DNA of 62,141 nt from Chitinophagaceae bacterium (lineage in GTDB: Bacteria; Bacteroidota; Bacteroidia; Chitinophagales; Chitinophagaceae): the NCBI GenBank assembly GCA_947374225.1, contig CANCAY010000012.1, forward strand, positions 1 to 62,141, read 5' to 3'. The notes below the pieces were generated by a model, which was given only the letters and a program-made list of their open reading frames with translations, was not told where the DNA came from and made no database searches. Positions 38,027 to 48,301 of this stretch are shown here, piece by piece; the stretch's first letter is position 1, and the number at the start of each line of letters is the position of its first letter. A program made the position numbers and the translations under genes.

Positions 38027-39259
38027 TTATATTCCTGCTTTTGCTAAAGCCTGAGCTAAATCGGCTTCCAAGTCCTCAAAATTCTCAATCCCTACACTCA
38101 TTCTTATTAATCCATCTGTAATGCCATATTTAATCCTTTCCTCTTTTGGAATAGACATATGCGTCATACTTGCTGGGTGAGAAACTAGGGTGTCTACAGT
38201 GCCTAAGGAAACAGCTCTTGTACATACTTCTACAGCGTCAATAAATTTCTTACCTGCTTCAATACCTCCTTTTAATTCAAAACTAATTAAGGGAGGATGT
38301 TGTTTCATTTGCTTCTTTGCAATGGCATGATGCGGATGACTTTCTAGTCCAGTGTAATTCACTTGTGCAATTGCTGGATGTGCGTTTAAAAAGGCAGCAA
38401 CTTTTGCAGTATTGCTACAATGTTTTTCCATTCTTATTTCCAAAGTCTTCATACCCTGAATTAGTAAATAACTATCAAAGGCATTCGCGTTACCTCCTAA
38501 TAATACATGCCATTTCCAAACTTTATTTTTCATGAATTCTAAATCCTTTCCTAATAATACGCCATGCAATGCAGAGCCATGACCGTTTAAAAATTTTGTA
38601 GCGGAGTGGAATACAAAGTCGGCACCTAATGCAAAGGGTTGTTGTAAATAAGGTGTAGCAACGGTATTGTCAACCGATACTTTTAATCCATGTTTATGTG
38701 CTACTGTACAAATTGCTTCAATGTCAACACACTGTAAAGTAGGATTAGCAGGAGTTTCAAGGTGTATGAATTTTGCAGTTGGATTTTCTTGAATAGTAGT
38801 TTCCAATAACGCTAAATCATTAATGTCAATTAATACTATTTTAACACCTGTTGCAACTAATATTTTTTGCATTAATTCCTGTGTACCTCCGTATAAAGAA
38901 TAATGTGATATTAATGTGTCACCCGCGCTTAAATTGCTTAAGAACATTGTACTCATTGCAGCTTGCCCACTTGAATGCAAATAAGCAATGAGTTCTAAGG
39001 GTTCTCCTTTTTCATTACTCAATCCGTGCGACTCTAAAGCGGCAATCACGTCCTGTGCAGCATTGAAAGTAGGATTTCCCCAACGAGTGTAGAGTCTTGA
39101 CTTGTCTTCTCCTTTAAATCTTTCTATACCCTCGTCTGTAGAATCAAATGTAAAAGTAGAAGTGGCATAAATAGGAGTGGTATGAGAGAAATTATCATTT
39201 TCATGTCCTGCAGTATGCAATGTTAATGTACTGATTCCTTTAAATTTTTTCTTGCTCAT
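38027..39259 (-). CDS. trans-sulfuration pathway PLP enzyme (cystathionine/methionine gamma-lyase-like)
   Basis: A 410-residue fold-type I PLP enzyme of the Cys/Met metabolism family. SSGQAAMSTMFLS and HYSLYGGT are the phosphate-binding and PLP-stacking regions; FHSATKFLNGHG holds the PLP lysine; SLGTVDTLVSHPASMTH is the late substrate region. Members include cystathionine gamma-synthase, gamma- and beta-lyases and O-acetylhomoserine enzymes, and the exact reaction cannot be fixed from sequence here. It lies 30 bases upstream of the acetyltransferase gene on the same strand. Confidence 0.88.
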   Translation of the reverse strand: MSKKKFKGISTLTLHTAGHENDNFSHTTPIYATSTFTFDSTDEGIERFKGEDKSRLYTRWGNPTFNAAQDVIAALESHGLSNEKGEPLELIAYLHSSGQAAMSTMFLSNLSAGDTLISHYSLYGGTQELMQKILVATGVKIVLIDINDLALLETTIQENPTAKFIHLETPANPTLQCVDIEAICTVAHKHGLKVSVDNTVATPYLQQPFALGADFVFHSATKFLNGHGSALHGVLLGKDLEFMKNKVWKWHVLLGGNANAFDSYLLIQGMKTLEIRMEKHCSNTAKVAAFLNAHPAIAQVNYTGLESHPHHAIAKKQMKQHPPLISFELKGGIEAGKKFIDAVEVCTRAVSLGTVDTLVSHPASMTHMSIPKEERIKYGITDGLIRMSVGIENFEDLEADLAQALAKAGI

Positions 39260-39291
39260 AATTCCTTTTTTAATTTGTCTTTATTTGTTTT

Positions 39292-40284
39292 TTAAATAGC
39301 CCATTTGATCCATGCAGCACCCCAAGTAAATCCGCCTCCAAAAGCTGCTAAAACTAAATTGTCTCCTTTGTTTAATTTAGTTTGCCATTCCCATAAACAC
39401 AATGGAATGGTTGCTGCTGTTGTGTTTCCGAATTTTTGAATATTGATCATTACTTTTTCTTTTGGCAATCCCATACGGTTTGCAGTAGCATCAATGATTC
39501 TTAAATTAGCTTGGTGTGGCACTAGCCATGCAATATCATCCCCAGTTAAGTTGTTTCTTTCTAGTAATTCTGCGCTCACATCTGCCATTCCTTTTACGGC
39601 AAACTTAAACACCGGTTGTCCGTCCTGAAATGCAAAATGTTCTCTTGCCATTACCGTTTCCACAGACGCTGGTTTTAAACTTCCGCCTGCTTTTATGTGT
39701 AGAAAATCTCTACCACTTCCATCACTTTTCAATATGGCATCTTGTAAGCCCATACCTTCAAAATTAGGTTCTAATAAAACAGCACCTGCTCCGTCCCCAA
39801 AAATGATACAAGTAGCTCGGTCTGTGTAGTCAATAATAGAACTCATTTTGTCAACACCTACAACAATAATTTTCTTATACTTGCCAGTTTCGATAAATGC
39901 AGCTCCCGTATTTAAGGCAAATAAAAATCCACTACAGGCAGCACCTAGGTCAAATCCAAATGCATTTTTGGCTCCCACTTTATCTCCAATAATATTTGCA
40001 GTGGCAGGAAACACCATGTCTGGAGTTACTGTTGCACAAATAATACAATCTATTTCTAAAGGGTCTAAGTTTTTTGTTCGTAGTATTTCCTCTATTGCTT
40101 TTACAGCCATATCAGAACTTGCTTTGCCCGGTTCTCTTAAAATTCTTCTTTCTTCAATACCAGTTCTTGATTTGATCCATTCGTCATTCGTATCTACCAT
40201 TTTTTCCAAGTCGAAATTTGTCAATTTGGTTTCTGGTACATAGCCTCCAACTGCGGTTATTGCAGCTTTCATTGTTTGCGACAT
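39292..40284 (-). CDS. fabH: beta-ketoacyl-ACP synthase III FabH
   Basis: Starts fatty acid synthesis by condensing acetyl-CoA with malonyl-ACP. The catalytic triad is visible: Cys in LGAACSGFLFAL, His in WLVPHQANLRI and Asn in FGNTTAATIP. GGGFTWGAAWIKW is the family C-terminus. The length is 330 residues. The ATG at 40284 is used; an ATG four codons later is also possible. Bacteroidota often have several FabH-like genes, so this one may be a branched-chain or specialised copy. Confidence 0.93.
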   Translation of the reverse strand: MSQTMKAAITAVGGYVPETKLTNFDLEKMVDTNDEWIKSRTGIEERRILREPGKASSDMAVKAIEEILRTKNLDPLEIDCIICATVTPDMVFPATANIIGDKVGAKNAFGFDLGAACSGFLFALNTGAAFIETGKYKKIIVVGVDKMSSIIDYTDRATCIIFGDGAGAVLLEPNFEGMGLQDAILKSDGSGRDFLHIKAGGSLKPASVETVMAREHFAFQDGQPVFKFAVKGMADVSAELLERNNLTGDDIAWLVPHQANLRIIDATANRMGLPKEKVMINIQKFGNTTAATIPLCLWEWQTKLNKGDNLVLAAFGGGFTWGAAWIKWAI

Positions 40285-40384
40285 AGGGGTTGGTTTAGTT
40301 TGGTCTGCAAATATCTTAAAATTTGACTAAGAATCGGTGTAAATGGCCATTTTTCGTCTCGTATGTGTTATTTTTACAGGATAT

Positions 40385-40981
40385 ATGATCGCATTTTTAC
40401 AAGGAAATTTTGTTCAGGTTACCCCTGCTAAACTCATAGTGGACGTTGGGGGTGTTGGGTATGAGGTAAATATTAGTTTACACACTTATGAATCTATCTC
40501 TAAAAAGGAGAAAGGGCTACTACATACCTACTTACATATCACCGAAAATTCGCAAGTACTTTTTGGTTTTCATGAGCAACAAGAGAAGGAATTATTTCTT
40601 CATTTAATTAGTGTGTCTGGTGTTGGTGCTGGTACAGCTAGAATGATGTTGTCTGGAATGATGCCTGAAGAAATCATTAGAGCTATTGTAAACGGAGAAG
40701 CTGTTAAGTTGGAACAAATAAAAGGTATTGGTAAAAAGTCTGCTGAGCGTTTGGTTTTAGAACTCCGCGACAAACTTTCTAAAATATCAATGGGTGCAGG
40801 TTCCTTAGCTGCTGGTTCTACATTTAGTAAATCGTCTCCACATCAAGACGCTATTCAGGCTTTAATATCGCTCGGTATTCAAAAAGCAATAGCGGAAAAA
40901 GCAATTGACAAAGCTATTAAATTGGAAGGTGCTGAATTAAGTTTAGAAGCCTTAATTAAACTAGCATTAAAGAATTGCTAA
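40385..40981 (+). CDS. ruvA: Holliday junction branch migration protein RuvA
   Basis: DNA-binding subunit of the RuvAB motor. The N-terminal OB domain starts MIAFLQGNFVQV; two helix-hairpin-helix motifs (LISVSGVGAGTARMML and IKGIGKKSAERLVLEL) follow, then a flexible linker and domain III (AIQALISLGIQKAIAEKAI). The ATG at 40385 gives 198 residues; an in-frame ATG at 40343 would add 14 residues not belonging to the OB fold. sprA follows 24 bases downstream, so the pair may be co-transcribed. Confidence 0.95.
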   Translation: MIAFLQGNFVQVTPAKLIVDVGGVGYEVNISLHTYESISKKEKGLLHTYLHITENSQVLFGFHEQQEKELFLHLISVSGVGAGTARMMLSGMMPEEIIRAIVNGEAVKLEQIKGIGKKSAERLVLELRDKLSKISMGAGSLAAGSTFSKSSPHQDAIQALISLGIQKAIAEKAIDKAIKLEGAELSLEALIKLALKNC

Positions 40982-41005
40982 TTGTAAATTATTAATTGAA
41001 TTGTT

Positions 41006-44000
41006 TTGAAGTTTTTTCACACTAGCTTATTGTCCATTTTGATGTTGCCCACTGGGCTATATTTGAATGCGCAAGTAAGTTCAGGCTTGAAATTGCCTTT
41101 TAATGATACTATTGGGAAAAAGAATGCAGACACAAGCAAAAAGAATTTGGCGCGAGATTCAGTGCGCTATGCTATAAAAGATAGACGTGGTGATTTTTTA
41201 TCTCAGCCCAGTAATAACCCATTCGATTTAAGAGATACCAGTTTGGTTAAACGTAAAGTGGACTATGATCCACTAACTAAAGGGTATGTCATTACGGAAA
41301 TGGTGGGAGGCAAATATCAAAAATCTCCAAGTACTTTGTCTTTTAATGAATTTTGGAAATTAAAAACCACTAAGGACGAACAAGCTTACTTTATGCAAAG
41401 GGCTAATTCCCTAGGTGTCCTAAATAGAAAAATTAGTAGACCTAAAACTAAAGTGTTTGATAGTTATTTTGATCGCTTGTTTGGTAAGACAGGTTCTGAT
41501 TTAAAAGTGGATTTAAAACCAGTTGGAGAAATTAATATTAAAGCAGGTTATCAAGGTCAAAAAGTAGACAACCCAACTTTGCCAGAACGTGCTAGAAAAA
41601 ATGGAGGTTTTGATTTTGATGCAAGTACTAATTTTAGCATGAATGCAAGTATTGGTGATAAATTAAAATTTCCAATCAATTTAAACTCCTTATCTAATTT
41701 AGGTTTTGACAATCAAATCAAATTGAGCTATAAAGGAAAGAAGGATGAAATCATTAAAAGCATTGAAGCAGGTAATATTAATTATATTTCTAGAAGTACT
41801 TTAATTCCAAGTACGCAGAACTTGTTTGGCGTAAAAACACAATTACAGTTTGGTAGATTTTTTATTACTGCCGCAATAGCGAATCAAAAATCTCAAAGAC
41901 AATCCATGGCATTGCAAGGTGGAGCGTCTACACAACGTTTTCAAAAACGTTTGGATGATTATGAGGAAAATAGACACTTCTTGTTAGCACAGTATTTTAG
42001 AAATAACTATAATAAGTCCATGGCTTCATTGCCTTTGGTAAATTCACAAGCACAAATTAAAAGAATTGAAGTTTGGGTAACCAATAGAAACGGTCAAACA
42101 ACTAATGCGAGAGATGTAGTGGGCTTAATGGATATTGGAGAATCCAATCCTAGTAAAGCGGCATATCAAACTAGGCCTTTGAATTCTAAAAATCCGAATG
42201 ACCAATACCCAGACAACGGAGCGAATGCTTTGTATGCAAAATTAATTAATAATACTGCTGCAAGAAATCCAGCTTCTGTCTCTAGTGTATTGACAATGGA
42301 AGGATTAAGGTCGGCAGAAGACTATGAAAGAACTTTTGCGCGTAAATTAACGGAGAATGAATATTTTTTCAACCCTCAAATTGGATTCCTTTCGTTGAAT
42401 ATTCCTTTACAACCAGACGAGGTATTAGGCGTAGCATTTCAGTATACAGTAAATGGTAAAGTATTCCAAGTAGGTGAATTTTCTGAAAATATTGCGCTTG
42501 ATCCTAATAAAGGAGTTCAGCAAATATTGTTTTTAAAGTTATTGAAAGCTACTACTCAAAGAACAGATTTACCTATTTGGGATTTGATGATGAAGAACGT
42601 TTACTCGCTAGATTTATTTGGTGCTATTCAACAACAAGATTTTCAATTGAACCTTTTATATGAAGAACCAAGTGCAGGCTTGAAAAGATACATGCCGGTT
42701 ACAAGTAAAGCAGTTGAAGGACAGTCTCTAATCAAATTATTACAACTAGATAGATTAAACAATCGTAATGACCCTCAACCTGACGGGGTATTTGACTATG
42801 TGGAAGGCTTTACCGTATTATCTAAAATGGGTCGTATTGTATTTCCATTATTGGAACCTTTTGGAGATGACTTAAAAGCGATTGCATTTAAGGGTATCGA
42901 TTCGAATGTGTCCAAAAAATATTTATATCCTCAACTATATCGCAATATTAAATCGGAGGCACAAACTTTTGCAAATCTGAATCGATTTGTTATGGAAGGG
43001 CAGGTGAAAGGAAGTTCAGGCGGCGCTGAGATTAGTTTAAATGCATTTAATGTACCTCCAGGTTCCGTAAGTGTGAGAGCAGGCGGACAAATTTTGAAAG
43101 AAGGTTTGGATTACGTGGTGGACTATGGCTCAGGTACGGTACGTATTATCAATCCAGGTATTTTAAGTTCTAATATTCCTGTGAATGTTTCCTTTGAAAA
43201 TAATATTGGTTTTGGATTTCAAGAACGAGGATTTAGAGCGTTGCGATTAGACTATGTAGCAAGTAAGAATTTTAATTTTGGTTTTTCTTCTACCCGTTTA
43301 AGTGAGCGACCTTTCTTTACTAAAACTAATTTTGGTTCTGACCCTATTAAGAACTCCATGTATGGTTTTGATTTTAATTACAAAACTGAATTACCTGCAT
43401 TAACAAGAACATTAGATAAGCTTCCTTTTTATAGTACGAAAGCAAAATCTTATTTAACAGCCTATGGAGAAGCTGCTTTTTTACAACCTGGTCATGCACA
43501 ACAAATTGGTAAAGGAGGTAGTGGTGTTGTTTATTTAGATGATTTTGAAGCAGCAAGAACTAATATTGATTTACGCTTTCCATTCACTGCTTGGGCATTG
43601 GCTTCAACTCCAATGGACAGGTTTCCTGCAGACGCTGTTTCAGATTCTATTAATTATAATTTTAGTAGGTCTAGACTTTCTTGGTATACGATTGAACCAA
43701 CATTGCAAGACAGGAATGGCTATAATAATCCATTAGGGGATAATGCAGCAGCATTAAGTGATTCAAGAGTACGTCAGGTATTTACAAATGAATTGTTCCC
43801 TCAAAAGACAACCAATATTACCGACGTTCAATTACCAACTTTTGATTTGAGTTATTACCCTAAGGACAGAGGCCCCTATAACTATAATTTTAAAGCATTA
43901 GACGCGAATGGCAAACTAACTAATCCCGCAGCAAAATGGGGTGGTATTATGCGTTCATTAGATCAAACCGATTTTGAAACAAGCGTCATTGAATATGTTG

Positions 44001-47000
44001 AATTCTGGGTACAGGATCCATTTATTAAATCGCCTGCTAGTAAAGGTAAATTGGTATTAAACTTGGGTAATGTAAGTGAGGATATATTAAGGGACGGCCG
44101 TCGTTTTTACGAGAACGGAATGCCTACACCAACAATTCCTGCAAGCATTGACAGTTCTACTTGGGGATACGTTCCAGTAAATCCAATTCAAGTAACCAAT
44201 GCATTTAGTAATAATCCGGAAGACAGAAAATATCAGGACGTTGGATTTGATGGAATGGATGATAATGCAGAGCGTATTAAAAAAGACTACCTCATTAAGA
44301 ATATCACAAATTCAAATTTAGCGCAACAAATATTAAAAGATCCTTCTGCAGATAACTATGTATGGTATCGTGATGCAGGTTATGATGCAAGAGGGGCTGG
44401 TATTCTAGAGCGTTACAAATATTTCAACAATCCTCAAGGCAACTCTGCATTAGCGGGTACTAGTTTATTTAGTAGTGCTGCAACTTTGCTGCCAGATAAT
44501 GAGGATTTGAACAGAGATAATACTTTAAATGAAACAGAAGCCTATTTTGAATATGAAATTGATTTACAAAAAAACAAACTAGGCGTAGGAACTACACGTT
44601 ATGTAACAGACTCCAAAACTGTAAACGCTACCTTGGCAGATGGTTCTAAAATACAAGAAAATTGGTATTTGTTTAGAGTGCCTATTAAATCTTATTCAAA
44701 TAGTTATGGTGGCATTAGAGATTTTAAATCCATTCGTTTTTTAAGAATGTATTTAACAGGGTTTGAAGACTCTGTAACTTTACGTTTTGCTAAATTAGAT
44801 TTAGTTAGGAATCAATGGAGACAATTTGCTTACGAGATAGATACGGCAGGTGATTATAAAGCTTTACCAGTAAGCAATAATACAACGGTTAATACACTAG
44901 CAGTGAATGTAGAAGAAAACGGAAGTAGAACGCCTGTAAACTATGTGATACCTCCTGGAATTGAGCGTGTGCAGTTATTAAGTAATAACGGAGTGAATTT
45001 GTTGCAGAATGAGCAAGCATTAAGTATACAGCTAAATAACCTGCCATTAAAGAGCCCAAGAGGAGTATTTAAAACCATGAATATTGACGTTCGTCGTTAT
45101 GGTAAAATGTCCATGTTCTTGCACGCTGAAAATAAAAATAATATTGATGCCGTAGAGTCTGGTAGTATGACGGCTGTAATAAGGATGGGGCAGGACTTTC
45201 AAAACAACTATTACGAAATACGTATTCCATTAACCACCACAAGACGTAAAACATATTCAAATTCCGAAGCCAATTTGGTTTGGCCTGCTGAAAATGAAAT
45301 GAATTTAAGTTTAAATGATTTGGTTCAATTGAAATTAGATAGGGACAAAAAACATGTTTCTTATAGTAATATGCATTCTGTCAAACAAAGCAATGGTCAG
45401 TACTATGGAGTGATGGGTAATCCAAACTTAGGGGAGATTAGAGGTATCTTAATTGCAATAGAAAATACGAGTACTAGTCAAAACATGAATGCGGAAGTTT
45501 GGGTAAATGAATTAAGGTTATCTGATTTAGACGAGAAAGGATCTTGGGCAGCATTGGGAAGAATGGACTTGGTATTAGCAGATTTAGGTAATGTAGCAGT
45601 GTCCGTAAATAATAGAAGTGCAGGTTTTGGAAGTATTGAGCAGAAGATGAATGAGCGTGCCAAAACGGGTTTAACACAATTTGACGTAGCTACTAATATT
45701 GAAGCTGGAAAATTATTGCCAAAGCAGGTTAAAATTTCCTTGCCAGTTTTTGCTAGCATTAATAAAACATTAGAGAATCCCGAATTTGATCCATTTAATA
45801 AGGATATATTATACGCGGACAAAATGAAGTCGCTAAGCGGTGCTGCAAGAGATTCCGTGCGCAATGCATCCGCAGATCAAACTACCATTAAGACATTGAA
45901 CTTTACCAATGTGCGTGTAATGCCAGGGAAGAAAACTTCTTTAATTAGTATTTCTAATTTAGATTTTAGCTATTCCTATTCTCAATTATTACAAACTAGT
46001 CCGGTAATTGAGCAAAATAAAATGGTGAAACAAAGAGGAGCTATTGGGTATACTTATAATCATACTGGTAAGTCAATTGAACCTTTTAAAAAATTATTAA
46101 GAAATGCGTCCCCTTGGTTTAACTTAATTAAGGACGTTAATTTTAATCCTTCACCAAGTTTAATTAGTTACAGAACGGTGTTTGATAGACAGCTTGGAGA
46201 ATTTACGCCAAGAGTAATAAATTCTTTTGATGGTACAACCGACAAGGCGGAAACTACTTTTGACAAGTATTTCACCATGAGTAGATTGTTCAATATGCGT
46301 TGGCCAATGACAAGATCATTGAATTTTGATTTTGGCGCGAATTTGAATTCTAGAATCGACGAGCCAGATGGTCGTATTGACAGCCAGCAAAAAAAGGATT
46401 CCTTAATGCGTATGTTGATAAGAGGAGGTAGAAACACTTTGTACAACCAGAAGATAGGCTTAAGATATGACTTGCCAACTAGTAAGTTTCCATTAACAGA
46501 CTGGATATTGTCAAGCTATAGTGTATCTACCAATTACAATTGGATTGGTGCAAGTAGGCTAGCATTGGCTTTGGGGAATACCATTGAAAATACATTTTCG
46601 CATCAATTAAATGCGCAATTTAATTTTAACAGTCTGTATAAAAAATCTAAATTCTTTAAGTCGGCATTGTCAACGGGTGGATATAATGCACCAAGAAACA
46701 ATCCCTTATCTAGTAAAATATTAATTACAAAAGAAGAAGCATTAGGAGAGAAAACGGGTAAAGAAAGAGCATTGGCCTTGAAAAAATGGAAGGAAGCTAG
46801 AAGACAGGAGCGTGTTGCACAACGTGTTATTAAGGCAAACGAAATGATGCGCGTGCCAGAAAGTATTAAGCCTATAGCTCACTTTATAACTATGTTGCAG
46901 ACGGCGTCGGTAGACTATGCAGAAAATTATAACAGTAGGCTGCCGGGGTATATGTCGGGCGTTCAGTTTGTAGATAAGGATTGGAACGGTTTTGCTCCTG

Positions 47001-48277
47001 GTATTGAATATACCTTAGGAATGCAGCCAGACTCTGCATGGTTAAATAAACAAGAGAAGAAAAATTTATTATCCAGAGATGCTGCATTTAATATGCTTTT
47101 CAGACAGGGCTTTGATCAAAAATTGTCTGCAAGGTTTATGTTAGAGCCCATTAATAGTTTAATTATTGATTTAAAATTAGAGAAGACATTTACTAAAGAA
47201 TATTCTGAATTATTCAAAGACACGAGTGCTAATTTAAATGGCATTAAAACACATTTGAATCCACTTTCTGCTGGAGGATTCAATATTAGCTATATGGCGT
47301 TGAATACCTTCTTTGATACACATGACCCTAATGTAATTTCAACTCAGTTTAAAGCTTTCCAAAATTATAGAACTATTATATCCAATAGAGTTGCTGCTAG
47401 CTATGGCCAGGAAACCAATGCTGGCGGGTATGCTAAGGGATATGGCAAATATGCACAAGACGTTTTAATTCCGTCCTTTATTGCAGCTTATACAGGTCAA
47501 GATCCAAAGAAAATGAGTTTGTTGAACCAGAGCAATTCAAATATAAGGTCCAATCCATTTTCGGGAATGTTCCCTAAGCCAAACTGGAATTTAACGTATA
47601 CCGGTTTGTCCAAAGTTCCATTGCTTGCTCAATTCTTTTCTAGCATTACACTAACCCACGGTTATAATAGTAATCTATCCATGAATAGTTTCATGAGTTC
47701 TTTATTGTATGCTGCAGAAAATAGAAATGGACGAAGCACACCTACTTTTATGGATACGGTAAGTGGTAATTACGTGCCTTATTTCTTGATACCTAATATT
47801 ACGATCAGTGAAAGAATGGAGCCACTAATTGGTTTAAATATTACTACTGTTACACAATGGTCATTACGTTTTGAGTATAAGAAGAGTAGAATGCTCGCAA
47901 TGAGTTTGGTAGATTATCAATTGAGTGAGAACAATGCCACAGAATGGATTTTTGGAACCAGCTATCGTAAGCGTGGTTTAAAATTGCCTTTCAATATACC
48001 GGGATTAAATAACAATAAATTAGCTAACGACTTAACTTTTAGATTAGACGTTTCTATGCGTGATGTATTTAATAGTAATAGCCGATTGGATCAAACCAAT
48101 GCCTACGGAACTGGTGGACAAAAGGAACTCACCTTACAACCTTCTGTAGATTATGTATTAAATAGTAAAATCAATTTGAAGTTTTACTTTGATCAACGCA
48201 AGTCGACTCCCTATATTTCATCTTCACCGCCAGTTACCAATACTAGGGCAGGAGTGAATATAAGAATAGCATTATAG
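41006..48277 (+). CDS. sprA: type IX secretion translocon protein SprA/Sov
   Basis: A 2423-residue outer-membrane protein, the giant beta-barrel channel of the type IX secretion system through which folded cargo crosses the outer membrane. It starts at TTG, giving a signal peptide (1-23, ending LNAQ); the first ATG, 12 codons on, would cut the signal peptide. Family features include an N-terminal plug-like region and repeated DP-rich segments. GSGVVYLDDFEAAR (around residue 840) and long runs of alternating strands to a terminal amphipathic strand (GVNIRIAL) complete it. It is needed for export of the CHU_C and Por-sorted proteins in this window. Confidence 0.95.
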   Translation: MKFFHTSLLSILMLPTGLYLNAQVSSGLKLPFNDTIGKKNADTSKKNLARDSVRYAIKDRRGDFLSQPSNNPFDLRDTSLVKRKVDYDPLTKGYVITEMVGGKYQKSPSTLSFNEFWKLKTTKDEQAYFMQRANSLGVLNRKISRPKTKVFDSYFDRLFGKTGSDLKVDLKPVGEINIKAGYQGQKVDNPTLPERARKNGGFDFDASTNFSMNASIGDKLKFPINLNSLSNLGFDNQIKLSYKGKKDEIIKSIEAGNINYISRSTLIPSTQNLFGVKTQLQFGRFFITAAIANQKSQRQSMALQGGASTQRFQKRLDDYEENRHFLLAQYFRNNYNKSMASLPLVNSQAQIKRIEVWVTNRNGQTTNARDVVGLMDIGESNPSKAAYQTRPLNSKNPNDQYPDNGANALYAKLINNTAARNPASVSSVLTMEGLRSAEDYERTFARKLTENEYFFNPQIGFLSLNIPLQPDEVLGVAFQYTVNGKVFQVGEFSENIALDPNKGVQQILFLKLLKATTQRTDLPIWDLMMKNVYSLDLFGAIQQQDFQLNLLYEEPSAGLKRYMPVTSKAVEGQSLIKLLQLDRLNNRNDPQPDGVFDYVEGFTVLSKMGRIVFPLLEPFGDDLKAIAFKGIDSNVSKKYLYPQLYRNIKSEAQTFANLNRFVMEGQVKGSSGGAEISLNAFNVPPGSVSVRAGGQILKEGLDYVVDYGSGTVRIINPGILSSNIPVNVSFENNIGFGFQERGFRALRLDYVASKNFNFGFSSTRLSERPFFTKTNFGSDPIKNSMYGFDFNYKTELPALTRTLDKLPFYSTKAKSYLTAYGEAAFLQPGHAQQIGKGGSGVVYLDDFEAARTNIDLRFPFTAWALASTPMDRFPADAVSDSINYNFSRSRLSWYTIEPTLQDRNGYNNPLGDNAAALSDSRVRQVFTNELFPQKTTNITDVQLPTFDLSYYPKDRGPYNYNFKALDANGKLTNPAAKWGGIMRSLDQTDFETSVIEYVEFWVQDPFIKSPASKGKLVLNLGNVSEDILRDGRRFYENGMPTPTIPASIDSSTWGYVPVNPIQVTNAFSNNPEDRKYQDVGFDGMDDNAERIKKDYLIKNITNSNLAQQILKDPSADNYVWYRDAGYDARGAGILERYKYFNNPQGNSALAGTSLFSSAATLLPDNEDLNRDNTLNETEAYFEYEIDLQKNKLGVGTTRYVTDSKTVNATLADGSKIQENWYLFRVPIKSYSNSYGGIRDFKSIRFLRMYLTGFEDSVTLRFAKLDLVRNQWRQFAYEIDTAGDYKALPVSNNTTVNTLAVNVEENGSRTPVNYVIPPGIERVQLLSNNGVNLLQNEQALSIQLNNLPLKSPRGVFKTMNIDVRRYGKMSMFLHAENKNNIDAVESGSMTAVIRMGQDFQNNYYEIRIPLTTTRRKTYSNSEANLVWPAENEMNLSLNDLVQLKLDRDKKHVSYSNMHSVKQSNGQYYGVMGNPNLGEIRGILIAIENTSTSQNMNAEVWVNELRLSDLDEKGSWAALGRMDLVLADLGNVAVSVNNRSAGFGSIEQKMNERAKTGLTQFDVATNIEAGKLLPKQVKISLPVFASINKTLENPEFDPFNKDILYADKMKSLSGAARDSVRNASADQTTIKTLNFTNVRVMPGKKTSLISISNLDFSYSYSQLLQTSPVIEQNKMVKQRGAIGYTYNHTGKSIEPFKKLLRNASPWFNLIKDVNFNPSPSLISYRTVFDRQLGEFTPRVINSFDGTTDKAETTFDKYFTMSRLFNMRWPMTRSLNFDFGANLNSRIDEPDGRIDSQQKKDSLMRMLIRGGRNTLYNQKIGLRYDLPTSKFPLTDWILSSYSVSTNYNWIGASRLALALGNTIENTFSHQLNAQFNFNSLYKKSKFFKSALSTGGYNAPRNNPLSSKILITKEEALGEKTGKERALALKKWKEARRQERVAQRVIKANEMMRVPESIKPIAHFITMLQTASVDYAENYNSRLPGYMSGVQFVDKDWNGFAPGIEYTLGMQPDSAWLNKQEKKNLLSRDAAFNMLFRQGFDQKLSARFMLEPINSLIIDLKLEKTFTKEYSELFKDTSANLNGIKTHLNPLSAGGFNISYMALNTFFDTHDPNVISTQFKAFQNYRTIISNRVAASYGQETNAGGYAKGYGKYAQDVLIPSFIAAYTGQDPKKMSLLNQSNSNIRSNPFSGMFPKPNWNLTYTGLSKVPLLAQFFSSITLTHGYNSNLSMNSFMSSLLYAAENRNGRSTPTFMDTVSGNYVPYFLIPNITISERMEPLIGLNITTVTQWSLRFEYKKSRMLAMSLVDYQLSENNATEWIFGTSYRKRGLKLPFNIPGLNNNKLANDLTFRLDVSMRDVFNSNSRLDQTNAYGTGGQKELTLQPSVDYVLNSKINLKFYFDQRKSTPYISSSPPVTNTRAGVNIRIAL

Positions 48278-48301
48278 GAACACTGTTACAAGGTTTGGAG
48301 A

